Shown: positions 6,610-14,761 of the stretch, piece by piece
Layout of the letters: every line of letters begins with the position of its first letter
Position numbering within the stretch: the first letter of the stretch is position 1
From: an uncultured Clostridia bacterium
Lineage (GTDB): Bacteria > Bacillota > Clostridia > TANB77 > CAG-508
Direction: 5' to 3'
Assembly (NCBI GenBank): GCA_934149155.1
Contig: CAKPDZ010000035.1
Coordinates: 1 to 15,020, forward strand
Length of the DNA: 15,020 nt
The notes under the pieces: generated by a model
Database searches by the model: none
What the model was told of the DNA's origin: nothing
What the model saw: the letters and a program-made list of their open reading frames with translations, nothing else
Made by a program: the position numbers and the translations under genes

Positions 6610-7620
6610 ATGTTTAAACAAATATTAGTATTTGCAAGAAAATCAATGAAGCTTACAATACTTATAGCTGTTTCGATATTTTTAATAATATGTGCAGTAG
6701 CACTATTTTTTAAACCAATATATAGTGTAACAATAAATGGAGAAGCAGTAGGATATAGTAAAGATAAAAGTAAATTACAAAGTAAAATAAATAAATATAT
6801 GGAAAATGGAGACGAAGAAGGAAATAGTAATATAGCATTTGTTCAAGTTGACAATTTACCAGAATACAAAATGTGTTTATTAAAAAGAAATATAGTAACA
6901 AATGATGACGAAATTTTTGAAAAAATAAAACAATCAGGAGTTACATATTATAAATATTATGCAATATTAGATGGAGAAGAAGAAAAGGCATATGTTAGTG
7001 ACTTTTCTCAAGCAGAAAGTGTTATTTTACAACTAAAAGAGAAAAATAGTAACAATGCAGATCAAATATCAATAATGGAAATGTATGACACAGAAATTAA
7101 AGAATTTGCTGATGTAGAAACAACTGTTGCAGCGTTATATCAAGAGAAGGTTGTTATTCCAGAACCCGTAAAACAAGATAAAAATGTAGTTATGGGAAAA
7201 GTAAATACATCAACAAATATATCATATCAAAAAATGCCGTTAAGTTTAAATTTAATAAGGCCAATATCTGGAACTATCACATCTAGATTTGGTGCAAGAA
7301 GCAGTATAAGGGTTAGTAATCATACAGGATTAGATATAGGAGCTCCAATAGGAACACCAGTTAAAGCCGCAGCTAGTGGAACCGTAACATTTGCAGGATT
7401 TAAAGGATCATATGGATATTTATTAGTAATATCACATGGTAATGGAACTGAAACATATTATGGACATTGTAGTAAACTATATGCAACTGTTGGACAAACT
7501 GTCAGCCAGGGTGAAGTGGTCGCAGCTGTAGGAAATACAGGAAATAGTACAGGACCACATTTACACTTAGAAATTAGAATTAATGGAGTTGCTTATAATC
7601 CACAAAATTATTTATATTAA
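6610..7620 (+). CDS. Membrane-anchored M23 family metallopeptidase (LytM-type)
   Basis: Zinc endopeptidase expected to cut peptide cross-links in peptidoglycan outside the membrane. It has 336 residues: a short basic N-terminus, one uncleaved membrane anchor (about 14-34), an extracellular region (about 37-200) with a segment resembling repeats in other clostridial wall hydrolases, then the M23 domain (about 220-336). All metal and catalytic positions are present: H238 and D242 in HTGLD, H286 in YYGHCSKL, and H317/H319 in HLHLEI. It should therefore be active, unlike degenerate LytM factors. It stands alone between its own promoter and the convergent hairpin. A sporulation role of the SpoIIQ kind is conceivable from the neighbouring genes and the architecture, but a general wall-remodelling enzyme is equally likely. 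Confidence 0.88.
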   Translation: MFKQILVFARKSMKLTILIAVSIFLIICAVALFFKPIYSVTINGEAVGYSKDKSKLQSKINKYMENGDEEGNSNIAFVQVDNLPEYKMCLLKRNIVTNDDEIFEKIKQSGVTYYKYYAILDGEEEKAYVSDFSQAESVILQLKEKNSNNADQISIMEMYDTEIKEFADVETTVAALYQEKVVIPEPVKQDKNVVMGKVNTSTNISYQKMPLSLNLIRPISGTITSRFGARSSIRVSNHTGLDIGAPIGTPVKAAASGTVTFAGFKGSYGYLLVISHGNGTETYYGHCSKLYATVGQTVSQGEVVAAVGNTGNSTGPHLHLEIRINGVAYNPQNYLY

Positions 7621-7626
7621 AATATT

Positions 7627-7666
7627 GTTAAAAGGGGTGGCCTAATAGAGGTACATCCCTTTTAAC
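7627..7666. terminator. Shared hairpin between convergent M23 peptidase and MecA-like genes
   Basis: 13-bp stem GTTAAAAGGGGTG (7627-7639) with CATCCCTTTTAAC (7654-7666), one G-T wobble, and CCT/AGG pairing possible inside the loop. It fills almost the whole 48-base gap between the two stop codons (7620 and 7669). T-runs are weak on both sides, so termination efficiency is uncertain. Confidence 0.6.
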
Positions 7667-7668
7667 TA

Positions 7669-8250
7669 TTATATAAAATAAAAAATACAATTAATTATAG
7701 CATTATTTTTAAACAAAACTTTACCATATTCATTTAAAAGACCTTCTACATAAAAAGAATCAGAGACATTAGTTCCAAATTCGGAAAATATTTCTTTCAT
7801 ATAATCAAGTAAAATTAGGTAATTATTTGCATTTTTATTACAAAGATAATATGTATTATTATATAAAACTAAAGAAAAATCTTTTGAAAAATCTTTTAAA
7901 TCCAAATCAGATAAATTATTTAATAAGCTACATAGAGAGATAAAATTGTCAAAATTTTCAAATTTAAATATAAAAGAATTGTTTGTTGTTTTAAATAAAT
8001 CAGTATCTGTTAACTTTGTAATAGTAAAAATACATTCTTCTTCTGAAGACATTATTGCTTCTACTAATAATTTTGAATCACCTGTATTAAAACCTATTTC
8101 TTGTTCAGCAATAGTTAATAAGTTTTGTAATAATTTCTGAGAAGAGCTTGAAGTATCTAAAATAGTTTTACTAGAAACATTATGTAATTGCATATCATTT
8201 ATATCAAGAAAAATCTTAATTTTCGAATCTGTAATTTTTTCAAATTTCAT
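7669..8250 (-). CDS. MecA-like adaptor protein
   Basis: A 193-residue acidic protein resembling the MecA family, adaptors that feed substrates such as ComK to the ClpCP protease. The start MKFEKITDSKIKIFLDINDM corresponds to the MecA N-terminal substrate-binding region (MEIERINEHTVKFYMSYGDI type). The middle is Ser/Asp-rich, and the C-terminal part (FENFDNFISLCSLL... YNNTYYLC... LNEYGKVLF) has the layout of the MecA ClpC-binding domain. It is somewhat shorter than B. subtilis MecA (218). On the minus strand, AGG/GAGG (complement of 8257-8261) lies 6 bases before the ATG. It is divergent from radC and convergent with the M23 gene, so it is a single-gene unit. Sequence similarity is low by eye, so the substrate cannot be inferred. 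Confidence 0.72.
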   Translation of the reverse strand: MKFEKITDSKIKIFLDINDMQLHNVSSKTILDTSSSSQKLLQNLLTIAEQEIGFNTGDSKLLVEAIMSSEEECIFTITKLTDTDLFKTTNNSFIFKFENFDNFISLCSLLNNLSDLDLKDFSKDFSLVLYNNTYYLCNKNANNYLILLDYMKEIFSEFGTNVSDSFYVEGLLNEYGKVLFKNNAIINCIFYFI

Positions 8251-8277
8251 TTAAAACCTCCACAACTAGTTAAATAT

Positions 8278-8306
8278 ATTATACTACTAATATTATTATA
8301 TTTAAA
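8278..8306 (-). promoter_or_regulatory. Possible promoter of the MecA-like gene
   Basis: Read on the minus strand: TTTAAA (8306-8301), 17-base spacer, TATAAT (8283-8278). The -10 is perfect and the -35 weak. It lies in the 165-base divergent region shared with the radC promoter, and the two promoters do not overlap. Confidence 0.45.
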
Positions 8307-8340
8307 GGAACAATTTTTGGTAAAAAAACTTGGTTAGGAC

Positions 8341-8369
8341 TTGAAAAAAACATAAATACAAGATATAAT
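8341..8369 (+). promoter_or_regulatory. Sigma-A promoter of the radC-mreBCD-PBP2-minC unit
   Basis: TTGAAA (8341-8346), 17-base spacer, TATAAT (8364-8369). A leader of about 40 bases follows, containing GGGGGTC and seven T residues, before the ribosome binding site AAAGGAAG and the radC ATG at 8416. It is the only clear promoter before the six-gene run. Confidence 0.8.
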
Positions 8370-8415
8370 ATTAACATGGTATAAGGGGGTCTTTTTTTGA
8401 GAAAGGAAGAAAATT

Positions 8416-9132
8416 ATGCCAATAAAAATGAAAGAATTACCAAAAGCAGAAAGACCATATGAAAAATTAGAACAATATGGTGCAGAAAAGTTAACAAATG
8501 CTGAATTATTAGCAATAATAATAAAAACAGGAACTAAAGAAGAAACAGCTGTAGGGCTAGCACAAAAAGTATTAAAACTCAATAATCAACAAGAAGATAA
8601 TTTAAGATTCTTAATGAATCTATCATTAGAAGAAATTACCAAAATCAAAGGAATAGGAAAAATAAAAGCAATCCAGTTAAAAGCAACATGTGAATTAGCA
8701 AAGAGAATCAATACATCATCAAGTTATAAAGAAAAACAAATACTGTGCCCTAAAGACATTGCTGAAATACTAATGGAAAAAATGCGATTTGAAAAACAAG
8801 AGATATTAAAAGTAGCAATATTAAATAATAAAAATAAGCTTATTAGAATAAAAGACATAGCTATAGGTGGAGGAAATTTTGTTAGTGCAACTATGAAATC
8901 AATATTAAATGAAGCAGTAAAAATAGAAGCATCTAAGATAATTTTAATACATAATCATCCAACAGGAGACCCTACTCCAAGTAAGAAAGATATAGAATTT
9001 ACGAAAAATGTAAAAAAAGCTTCAGAGATATTAGGGATACAGCTATTAGATCATATAGTAATAGGTGATGTAAAATATGTGAGTATTTTTTCAGTAATGC
9101 AGAAGCTAGAAGAAAGGAAAGAAATAAAATGA
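8416..9132 (+). CDS. radC: RadC family protein (JAMM/MPN domain)
   Basis: A 238-residue member of the RadC family, once called a DNA repair protein; its real biochemical role is unresolved. The N-terminal part carries UPF0758-type helices (ERPYEKLEQYGAEKLTNAELLAIIIKTG) and a helix-hairpin-helix (ITKIKGIGKIKAIQLKA, about 74-90). The C-terminal part is the JAMM metal site HNHPTGDPTPSKKD, with H179, H181 and D192 in H-x-H-x10-D spacing, so the metal ligands are intact. It is the first gene of the unit; its TGA overlaps the mreB ATG by four bases (ATGA), implying translational coupling. RadC directly before mreB is a common arrangement in Firmicutes, with no known mechanistic reason. Confidence 0.93.
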   Translation: MPIKMKELPKAERPYEKLEQYGAEKLTNAELLAIIIKTGTKEETAVGLAQKVLKLNNQQEDNLRFLMNLSLEEITKIKGIGKIKAIQLKATCELAKRINTSSSYKEKQILCPKDIAEILMEKMRFEKQEILKVAILNNKNKLIRIKDIAIGGGNFVSATMKSILNEAVKIEASKIILIHNHPTGDPTPSKKDIEFTKNVKKASEILGIQLLDHIVIGDVKYVSIFSVMQKLEERKEIK

Positions 9133-10160
9133 ATTTTTTGTCATTCAAATCAAAAGATATAGGAATTGATTTAGGAACAGCCAATATATTAGTAACAATA
9201 AAAGGAAAAGGAATAGTATTAAGAGAACCATCAGTAATATCAATAGATTCAAAAAGTGGAGCTATAATAGCAACAGGATTTGAAGCAAAAGAAATGTTAG
9301 GGAGAACCCCAAAAGAAATAATGGCAATTAAGCCATTAAAAGATGGAGTAATTGCAGATTTTACAGCAACTAAATTGTTATTAAAAAATTTATTAGAAAG
9401 AGTATGTAAGAGATATAATGCAATAAGGCCAAGGGTTTTAGTAGGTGTACCATCTGGAATAACAGAAGTAGAGGAAAGAGCAGTAGAAGAAGCAATAATG
9501 TGTGCTGGTGCAAGAGAAGTATATTTAATTGAAGAGCCTATGGCTGCTGCAATTGGTGCAGGAATAGAGATAGAAGAACCAAGCGGAAATATAATAGTTG
9601 ATATTGGAGGAGGAACAACAGAAGTAGCAGTAATTTCTTTAGGTGGAATTGTAAATAGCAATTCTTTAAGAGTTGCAGGAGATGAACTAGACGAAGATAT
9701 AATTAACTATGTAAAAAAAGAATTAAATCTTGCAATTGGAGGAGAAACTGCAGAGCAAATAAAAAAAGAAATTGGTTGTGCAACACCGCTAATGTCACAA
9801 ATGACAATGAAAATAAAAGGAAGAGATTTAAATAATGGATTACCAAGAACAGAAATAATTACATCAGACCAAGTTGAACATGCAATGAAAGAATCAATAG
9901 ATAAAATTGTAGAAGTTGTAAAAATCACATTAGAGAAAACACCACCGGAATTAGCATCAGACATTATGGAAAAAGGAATTATATTATCAGGCGGAGGGGC
10001 TCTAATTCAAAACTTGGATAAGTTAATAAGCGCAGAGACAGGAATGCCTGTATATGTTACGGAAGAACCATTAGATTGTGTTGTTAAAGGAACAGAAAAA
10101 ACTCTACAAGACTTGGAAAAATTAAAAACTATTTTATTAAATTCAAGAAAGAGAAGATAA
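9129..10160 (+). CDS. mreB: Rod shape-determining protein MreB
   Basis: Bacterial actin homologue that forms short membrane-associated filaments and directs lateral wall synthesis. Length 343 residues, normal for the family. Actin-fold motifs are present: phosphate-1 loop DIGIDLGTAN (10-19), phosphate-2 loop DIGGGTTEVAV (158-168), EEPMAAAIGAG connecting motif, and the adenosine loop SGGGALIQ with G288-G290. The hydrophobic start MNFLSFKSKD could insert in the membrane, as in other MreBs. The ATG overlaps the radC stop, so it is probably coupled to radC translation. Only three bases separate its stop from the mreC ATG. MreB and Mbl are hard to separate by eye; position before mreC and mreD supports MreB. 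Confidence 0.96.
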   Translation: MNFLSFKSKDIGIDLGTANILVTIKGKGIVLREPSVISIDSKSGAIIATGFEAKEMLGRTPKEIMAIKPLKDGVIADFTATKLLLKNLLERVCKRYNAIRPRVLVGVPSGITEVEERAVEEAIMCAGAREVYLIEEPMAAAIGAGIEIEEPSGNIIVDIGGGTTEVAVISLGGIVNSNSLRVAGDELDEDIINYVKKELNLAIGGETAEQIKKEIGCATPLMSQMTMKIKGRDLNNGLPRTEIITSDQVEHAMKESIDKIVEVVKITLEKTPPELASDIMEKGIILSGGGALIQNLDKLISAETGMPVYVTEEPLDCVVKGTEKTLQDLEKLKTILLNSRKRR

Positions 10161-10163
10161 TAT

Positions 10164-10982
10164 ATGGAAAGAGATAGAAAAAGTGGAATAATAGGAATTG
10201 TTATTACTATTATAGTATTAATTATATTAGTTATATTTTCTAATACGAATACAAACAATATATCATGGATAGAAAACATTGCTAGTAAAACGGTAATGCC
10301 TATTCAGAATGGTTTGACATATTTAAAAAATAAGATAAACAATAATAATAAGTTTTTTGAAAATGTTAATGAATTAAAAAGTGAAAATGAATCATTAAAA
10401 AAAGAAAATAGTGATTTGGAACAACAATTAAGAGAATATGAAATTATGAAAAATGAAAATGAACAGTTAAAACAAGAGTTAAATTTATCAGAAAAATATG
10501 GCCAATATACAACAGTTCCGGGAACAGTAATTTCTAGAGATATAAGTAATTATTCTAAAACAATTGTAATAAACATAGGCAGTGACAATGGAATACAAGA
10601 AAAAATGACAGTAATTGCAGATGAAGGACTTGTTGGGTATGTAGTGTCTACAACTAATAAGACTTCTAAAATACAGACTATAGTTGATAGTGCAAGTGCT
10701 ACAAGTTGTATTGCAAGTTCAACTAGAGACACTATGATATGTAAAGGAACTATAGAAAATAAATCAACACTTAGTGCTTCGAATATTGATACAGACGCAA
10801 GAATAATTCAAGGAGATAGTGTAGAAACATCTGGACTTGGAGGAATATATTTAAAAGGGATACATGTTGGAAAAATAAAAAAAGTAAATGAAGGATCTAA
10901 TAAAACAGATTCCTATGCTACTGTAGAAACTGCTGTAAATTTTGAAAAGCTTGAGACAGTTCTTGTAATAACTAATCAATAG
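10164..10982 (+). CDS. mreC: Rod shape-determining protein MreC
   Basis: Bitopic membrane protein that links MreB inside to PBP2 outside in the elongation complex. It has 272 residues: one membrane helix near the N-terminus (GIIGIVITIIVLIILVIF, 8-25), a coiled coil rich in Glu/Lys/Asn (about 68-112), then the beta-rich MreC domain. Family-typical stretches are VPGTVISRDISNYSKTIVINIGSDNGI and GLVGYVV. It starts 3 bases after mreB, with AGAAAGAGAAG inside the mreB end as a probable ribosome binding site. Confidence 0.93.
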   Translation: MERDRKSGIIGIVITIIVLIILVIFSNTNTNNISWIENIASKTVMPIQNGLTYLKNKINNNNKFFENVNELKSENESLKKENSDLEQQLREYEIMKNENEQLKQELNLSEKYGQYTTVPGTVISRDISNYSKTIVINIGSDNGIQEKMTVIADEGLVGYVVSTTNKTSKIQTIVDSASATSCIASSTRDTMICKGTIENKSTLSASNIDTDARIIQGDSVETSGLGGIYLKGIHVGKIKKVNEGSNKTDSYATVETAVNFEKLETVLVITNQ

Positions 10983-10996
10983 GAAGGGATTAAAGA

Positions 10997-11530
10997 ATGA
11001 GAAAAGTATTAATACATGTATCACTAATAATAACATTTATAATAATTTATTTATTACAAACAACTTTTTTTAGTCATTTTACTATTGCAGGAATAATGCC
11101 AAATATTTTTGTTATATTAATGCTATTTATAGGATTATATATGGGACGAACTATGGGAGTTATTTACGGAATTGCTTATGGAATATTTATTGACTTTTGG
11201 ATAGGAAAAAATATAGGATTTACATCAGTTGCTTTAGCTATAATTGGATTGGCATGTGGTATTTTAGATAAAACACTTTCAAAAGATAGTAGAATAACAG
11301 TTTTGTTAATGGGGATTGTTAGTACAATAATTTATGAAGTTGTATTGTATTTTATGCAATATATAATTTTAGGCACTAATATTGAAATACTTAGTTTTAT
11401 TAAAATATTATTAGTTGAAGTTGTTTACAATATGTTATTAATAATAATTTTATATCCAGCAATAAAAAATATAGGATATGAAGTAGAAAATGAAGTAAAA
11501 GGTGATAGAATTTTAACAAGGTATTTTTAA
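10997..11530 (+). CDS. mreD: Rod shape-determining protein MreD
   Basis: A 177-residue integral membrane protein with about five to six hydrophobic segments, as expected for MreD, which works with MreC. The opening LIHVSLIITFIIIYLLQTTF and the segment GIMPNIFVILMLFIGLYMG, with a proline after the first helix, are typical of the family; GIAYGIFIDF is the usual conserved core. AGGAAGGG stands 8 bases before the ATG, 14 bases after mreC. MreD sequences diverge fast, so the call rests on topology, these fragments and its place between mreC and PBP2. Confidence 0.9.
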   Translation: MRKVLIHVSLIITFIIIYLLQTTFFSHFTIAGIMPNIFVILMLFIGLYMGRTMGVIYGIAYGIFIDFWIGKNIGFTSVALAIIGLACGILDKTLSKDSRITVLLMGIVSTIIYEVVLYFMQYIILGTNIEILSFIKILLVEVVYNMLLIIILYPAIKNIGYEVENEVKGDRILTRYF

Positions 11531-11551
11531 TGTAAGAAAGTAGGTGAACAG

Positions 11552-13690
11552 TTGAACAATAGAATAAATTTTGATGAAGAAGGAAAAGAACAAATAAATA
11601 TTAGATTTAATATAATTAATGTACTAGTATATTTAATAGGAATAGTTTTAATTGTTCAACTTTTTAATTTGCAAGTTGTTCATGGAGAAAGTTATAGAGA
11701 GCAGTCAAATACAAGATTGTCAAGAGCGTCTACTATAAAAGCAGCTAGAGGGTCAATTTTAGATAGGTCAGGAAATGAACTTGCAGGGGTAAAAACAGAA
11801 AATGATATAGAAATATATAAAACTAATATATCAAATGACGAATTAAATGAAAGTGCATTAAATCTTGTTAATTTATTAAATCAATATCAAATTGAATATA
11901 CTGATAATTTTCCAATAAGTATAAATCCATTTAATTTTACAATAAGCGGAGAAGAGTTAACTAATTGGAAAAAGAAATATAAAATTTCTGAAGAGGCAAA
12001 TGCGGAAGAAGCTTTTTACAAATTTAAAGATAAATATGAAATAAGTAATGATAATATAGATGAAATAAGAAAAATTATTTCAATAAGATATTTAATTACT
12101 ACAACTGGATATAGTGCAACAAAATCTATAACAATAGCAACAAATGTAAATGAAGAAGTTGTAGCACAAATAAGTGAAAGAAATGCAGACTTTCCTGGAG
12201 TTAGTGTAACTACAAATGCTGCTAGAACATATTTAACTGGTAGTTTAGCTGCACATATAATTGGTTATACTGGAAAAATAAAAGAAGATGAATACAATGA
12301 GAAAAAAGATTCATATACAATTGATGACATAATTGGAAAAACAGGAATTGAATATATATTCGAAAAATACTTAAAAGGACAAGATGGAGAAAAACAAGTA
12401 GAAATGTCTGTTGATGGAACAATTACAGGTGAATATGTATCTAAAAATGCTACAGCAGGAAGTGATGTTGTACTTACAATAGATTCTAATTTACAAAAAG
12501 TAACAGAAACAGCATTAGAAAATTGTATAAATAAGATTAGAAATGGTGGATTTTCACAGAGATATGATGCACAAGGTGGAGCTGCAGTAGTTATGAATGT
12601 AAATACAGGAGAAGTTTTAGCTACAGCAAGTTATCCTACATTTGAACCCCAATGGTTTGTTGGAGGAATATCTCAAGAAAATTGGGCATATTTAAGAGAC
12701 GATACAAGACATCCACAATTAAACAAAGCTACACAATCAACTTATGAGCCAGGTTCAACTTTTAAAATGGTTACTGCAATAGCAGGGCTAGAAACTGGAG
12801 CAATAACAACTAAAGAAAGAATAAATGATACAGGTGTATATAGAAAATACAATAGTGAATGGAAATGTTGGTATTATACAAGTTACCATAGAGGCCATGG
12901 GTACCAAAATGTAACTCAAGCATTACAGCATTCATGTAACTACTTTTTCTATGAAACTGGAGATAGAATGGGGATTGATAATTTAGCAAAATATGCATTA
13001 CATTTTGGTTTAGGGAAGAAAACAGGTATAGAATTGCCAAACGAAAAAGATGGTGCAGTTGCTTCAAGAGAAACATATGCTAAACTTAGAAATAATGGTA
13101 AAATTGGACCAGGAGATGTTTTAAATGCTGCAATTGGGCAAGGTGATAATAACTTTACTCCAATGCAAATTGCTAAATATATTTCATCAATTGCTAATGG
13201 TGGAAATGTTGTAAAACCAACAATTGTAAAATCAATTTTAAATTCAGATGGAACAGAAGTATCTAAAGATGAAGTTGAAAATTATACTAACGAAAAGGTT
13301 GGATATCAAAATACTGATGATGGAATAACTATTAATCCAGAAAGCATAGCTGTTGCAAAAGAAGGAATGCGAATGGCAGCAAGTGAAGCTGGAGGAACAG
13401 CTTATAATATTTTTAAAGGATTTAATCAAGAAGTTGCAGGAAAAACAGGATCTGCTGAAGCTGGAAAAGACCAAAATGGGAATGATCTTGTAAATGCTTG
13501 GTTTGTATGTTTTGCACCTTATGATAAACCAGAGGTAGCAGTTGTAGTTATGATAGAAAATGGTGGGCATGGAAATTATGCTGCAGAAGTTGCTAGAGAT
13601 GTTCTTACACAATATTTTGGAATGAATCAATCTACAGAAACGATAAATGAGTCTATGTCAGCTATTCCGTTTGTTGAGCAAAATAGATAA
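11552..13690 (+). CDS. mrdA: Penicillin-binding protein 2 (class B transpeptidase, elongation type)
   Basis: DD-transpeptidase that cross-links new peptidoglycan in the elongation complex. Length 712 residues: cytoplasmic tail, membrane helix (about 20-40), pedestal domain starting with RGSILDRSG (66-74), then transpeptidase. Active-site motifs are S402-T-F-K405 in EPGSTFKM, S461-C-N463 in HSCNYFF, and K631-T-G633 in AGKTGSAE, all intact. No PASTA domain follows, which fits PBP2 rather than PBP2x or SpoVD. The start is a TTG at 11552: AGGTGA lies just upstream (11542-11547) and no in-frame ATG occurs before the membrane helix. It follows mreD by 21 bases and precedes minC. The symbol rests on operon position; spoVD-like naming is possible. 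Confidence 0.92.
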   Translation: MNNRINFDEEGKEQINIRFNIINVLVYLIGIVLIVQLFNLQVVHGESYREQSNTRLSRASTIKAARGSILDRSGNELAGVKTENDIEIYKTNISNDELNESALNLVNLLNQYQIEYTDNFPISINPFNFTISGEELTNWKKKYKISEEANAEEAFYKFKDKYEISNDNIDEIRKIISIRYLITTTGYSATKSITIATNVNEEVVAQISERNADFPGVSVTTNAARTYLTGSLAAHIIGYTGKIKEDEYNEKKDSYTIDDIIGKTGIEYIFEKYLKGQDGEKQVEMSVDGTITGEYVSKNATAGSDVVLTIDSNLQKVTETALENCINKIRNGGFSQRYDAQGGAAVVMNVNTGEVLATASYPTFEPQWFVGGISQENWAYLRDDTRHPQLNKATQSTYEPGSTFKMVTAIAGLETGAITTKERINDTGVYRKYNSEWKCWYYTSYHRGHGYQNVTQALQHSCNYFFYETGDRMGIDNLAKYALHFGLGKKTGIELPNEKDGAVASRETYAKLRNNGKIGPGDVLNAAIGQGDNNFTPMQIAKYISSIANGGNVVKPTIVKSILNSDGTEVSKDEVENYTNEKVGYQNTDDGITINPESIAVAKEGMRMAASEAGGTAYNIFKGFNQEVAGKTGSAEAGKDQNGNDLVNAWFVCFAPYDKPEVAVVVMIENGGHGNYAAEVARDVLTQYFGMNQSTETINESMSAIPFVEQNR

Positions 13691-13717
13691 AACATACTGC
13701 GAGGAAGGATGTTAGAA

Positions 13718-14332
13718 ATGGAAAAAAATGTTGTTAGTATAAATTTAAAGAAAAATGAAGTGTTAATAAAAATAGATGATAATGCAACTCAAAAAGATAT
13801 AGTATATGAGCTAAACAAGAAATTGAAAGATTTAAAAAAAATGTATCAAGAAGAAAAAACTCCAATAAGAGTTACTGGAAAAATTTTAGCAAATAAAGAA
13901 ATAGAGGAAATAAAGGAAATTATCAAAAGTAAAATTGATGTTAATATTACTTTTGATAGTCCTACAACTCTAGGATTACATAGTATAACAAGAAGTTATA
14001 AAAAAGATGTAGGAACTTCTGAAACGACATTCCACAAGGGTTCACTTCGTTCTGGACAAAAGCTTGAAGTCGAAGGAAGTATAGTAATAATAGGAGATGT
14101 AAATTCAGGAGCAGAAGTTATCGCAGGTGATAATATTGCTATTATTGGAACTCTTAGGGGATTAGCACATGCAGGAGCCAAAGGAAATAAAGATGCAATT
14201 ATTACTGCAAGTACATTAGATGCTGTTCAATTGCGTATTTCTAATATTGTAAAAGAAATTGATATTGATTCAGAATATGTTTATGATAATGCATATATAT
14301 GTGTTGATGGTAATGAGATTGTAATTGAATAA
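13718..14332 (+). CDS. minC: Septum site-determining protein MinC
   Basis: Inhibitor of FtsZ assembly that keeps division away from the poles. The protein has 204 residues from the ATG at 13718, chosen because GAGGAAGG (13701-13708) then sits 9 bases upstream; the earlier in-frame ATG at 13709 abuts that site. The N-terminal domain (about 1-90) binds FtsZ in known MinCs. The C-terminal beta-helix shows the family signature GSLRSGQKLEVEGSIVIIGD (108-127), VNSGAEVIA, and GTLRGLAHAGAKGN. It is the last gene of the unit and is followed directly by a terminator; minD and minE, its normal downstream partners, are not in the window. MinC needs MinD for membrane recruitment, so minD should be elsewhere in the genome. 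Confidence 0.94.
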   Translation: MEKNVVSINLKKNEVLIKIDDNATQKDIVYELNKKLKDLKKMYQEEKTPIRVTGKILANKEIEEIKEIIKSKIDVNITFDSPTTLGLHSITRSYKKDVGTSETTFHKGSLRSGQKLEVEGSIVIIGDVNSGAEVIAGDNIAIIGTLRGLAHAGAKGNKDAIITASTLDAVQLRISNIVKEIDIDSEYVYDNAYICVDGNEIVIE

Positions 14333-14335
14333 ACT

Positions 14336-14380
14336 AAAAAATTGTCAAAAGGCACGTCCGTACATTTTGACAATTTTTTT
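14336..14380. terminator. Bidirectional terminator between minC and the minus-strand pair
   Basis: ATTGTCAAAA (14341-14350) pairs perfectly with TTTTGACAAT (14365-14374) around a 14-base loop (GGCACGTCCGTACA). It is flanked by A residues on the left (14336-14340) and T residues on the right (14375-14380), so each strand has a U-tract. It ends both the radC-minC unit and the opposing genes. Confidence 0.9.
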
Positions 14381-14383
14381 GTA

Positions 14384-14731
14384 TTAACTAATTAATAATA
14401 AAACTAAAGCTAAAAAGAGACCTTCATCTTTAACTTCTTCTTTATATAAAAAGAATAGCAAACTAAGAATAAGAACATCATCAAAATAAAGTTTAATTCC
14501 AAACAAATCGAACCAAACGTCATTATTGTTTGGGCTTTTTTTATTTATAGAGCGAGTATTGTTAGAAGAAGTACTAGTTTCGGAAGATGTTCTTGAATTA
14601 GAAGTAGATACTAGATTGCTAGGAGAAAAATTATTACCATAAGCATACCTATAATTGTAAGGAGAAATATTATTGTAATATGGAATTCTATTATTTCTAG
14701 AAAATTGATTATAATAAGGAAAAACAGGCAT
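14384..14731 (-). CDS. Hypothetical protein, Asn/Ser/Tyr-rich with hydrophobic C-terminus
   Basis: 115 residues, function not recognised with certainty. The first half is rich in Asn, Tyr, Ser, Pro and Thr (low complexity, probably unstructured). The last 40 residues form a compact unit: WFDLFGIKLYFDDVLILSLL, then FFLYKEEVKDEGLFLALVLLLIS, that is, two hydrophobic stretches parted by an acidic turn. That pattern (hydrophobic, acidic turn, F-L-A-L-hydrophobic) is familiar from short clostridial proteins of unknown role. GAGAGGAG (complement of about 14739-14746) stands 7 bases before the ATG. It follows the neighbouring minus-strand gene by 30 bases, so the two probably form one operon, read toward minC and ended by the shared terminator. 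Composition with many Asn/Tyr residues would suit a spore-coat or surface protein, but this is only a guess. Confidence 0.7.
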   Translation of the reverse strand: MPVFPYYNQFSRNNRIPYYNNISPYNYRYAYGNNFSPSNLVSTSNSRTSSETSTSSNNTRSINKKSPNNNDVWFDLFGIKLYFDDVLILSLLFFLYKEEVKDEGLFLALVLLLIS

Positions 14732-14761
14732 TATTTTACTCCTCTCTCAAAAATAAAGTTT

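Noticed and set aside
8370..8415. Attenuator or riboswitch in the radC leader (GGGGGTC followed by seven T)
   Set aside because: No complementary GACCCCC arm is present upstream in the short leader, so no terminator hairpin can form.
8999..9661. 220-residue open frame on the minus strand within radC/mreB
   Set aside because: It is antisense to clearly conserved MreB sequence, has no ribosome binding site and no recognisable motifs; other long antisense frames in the window fail in the same way.
10314..10345. TTGACA inside mreC as an internal promoter
   Set aside because: No acceptable -10 is found about 17 bases downstream.
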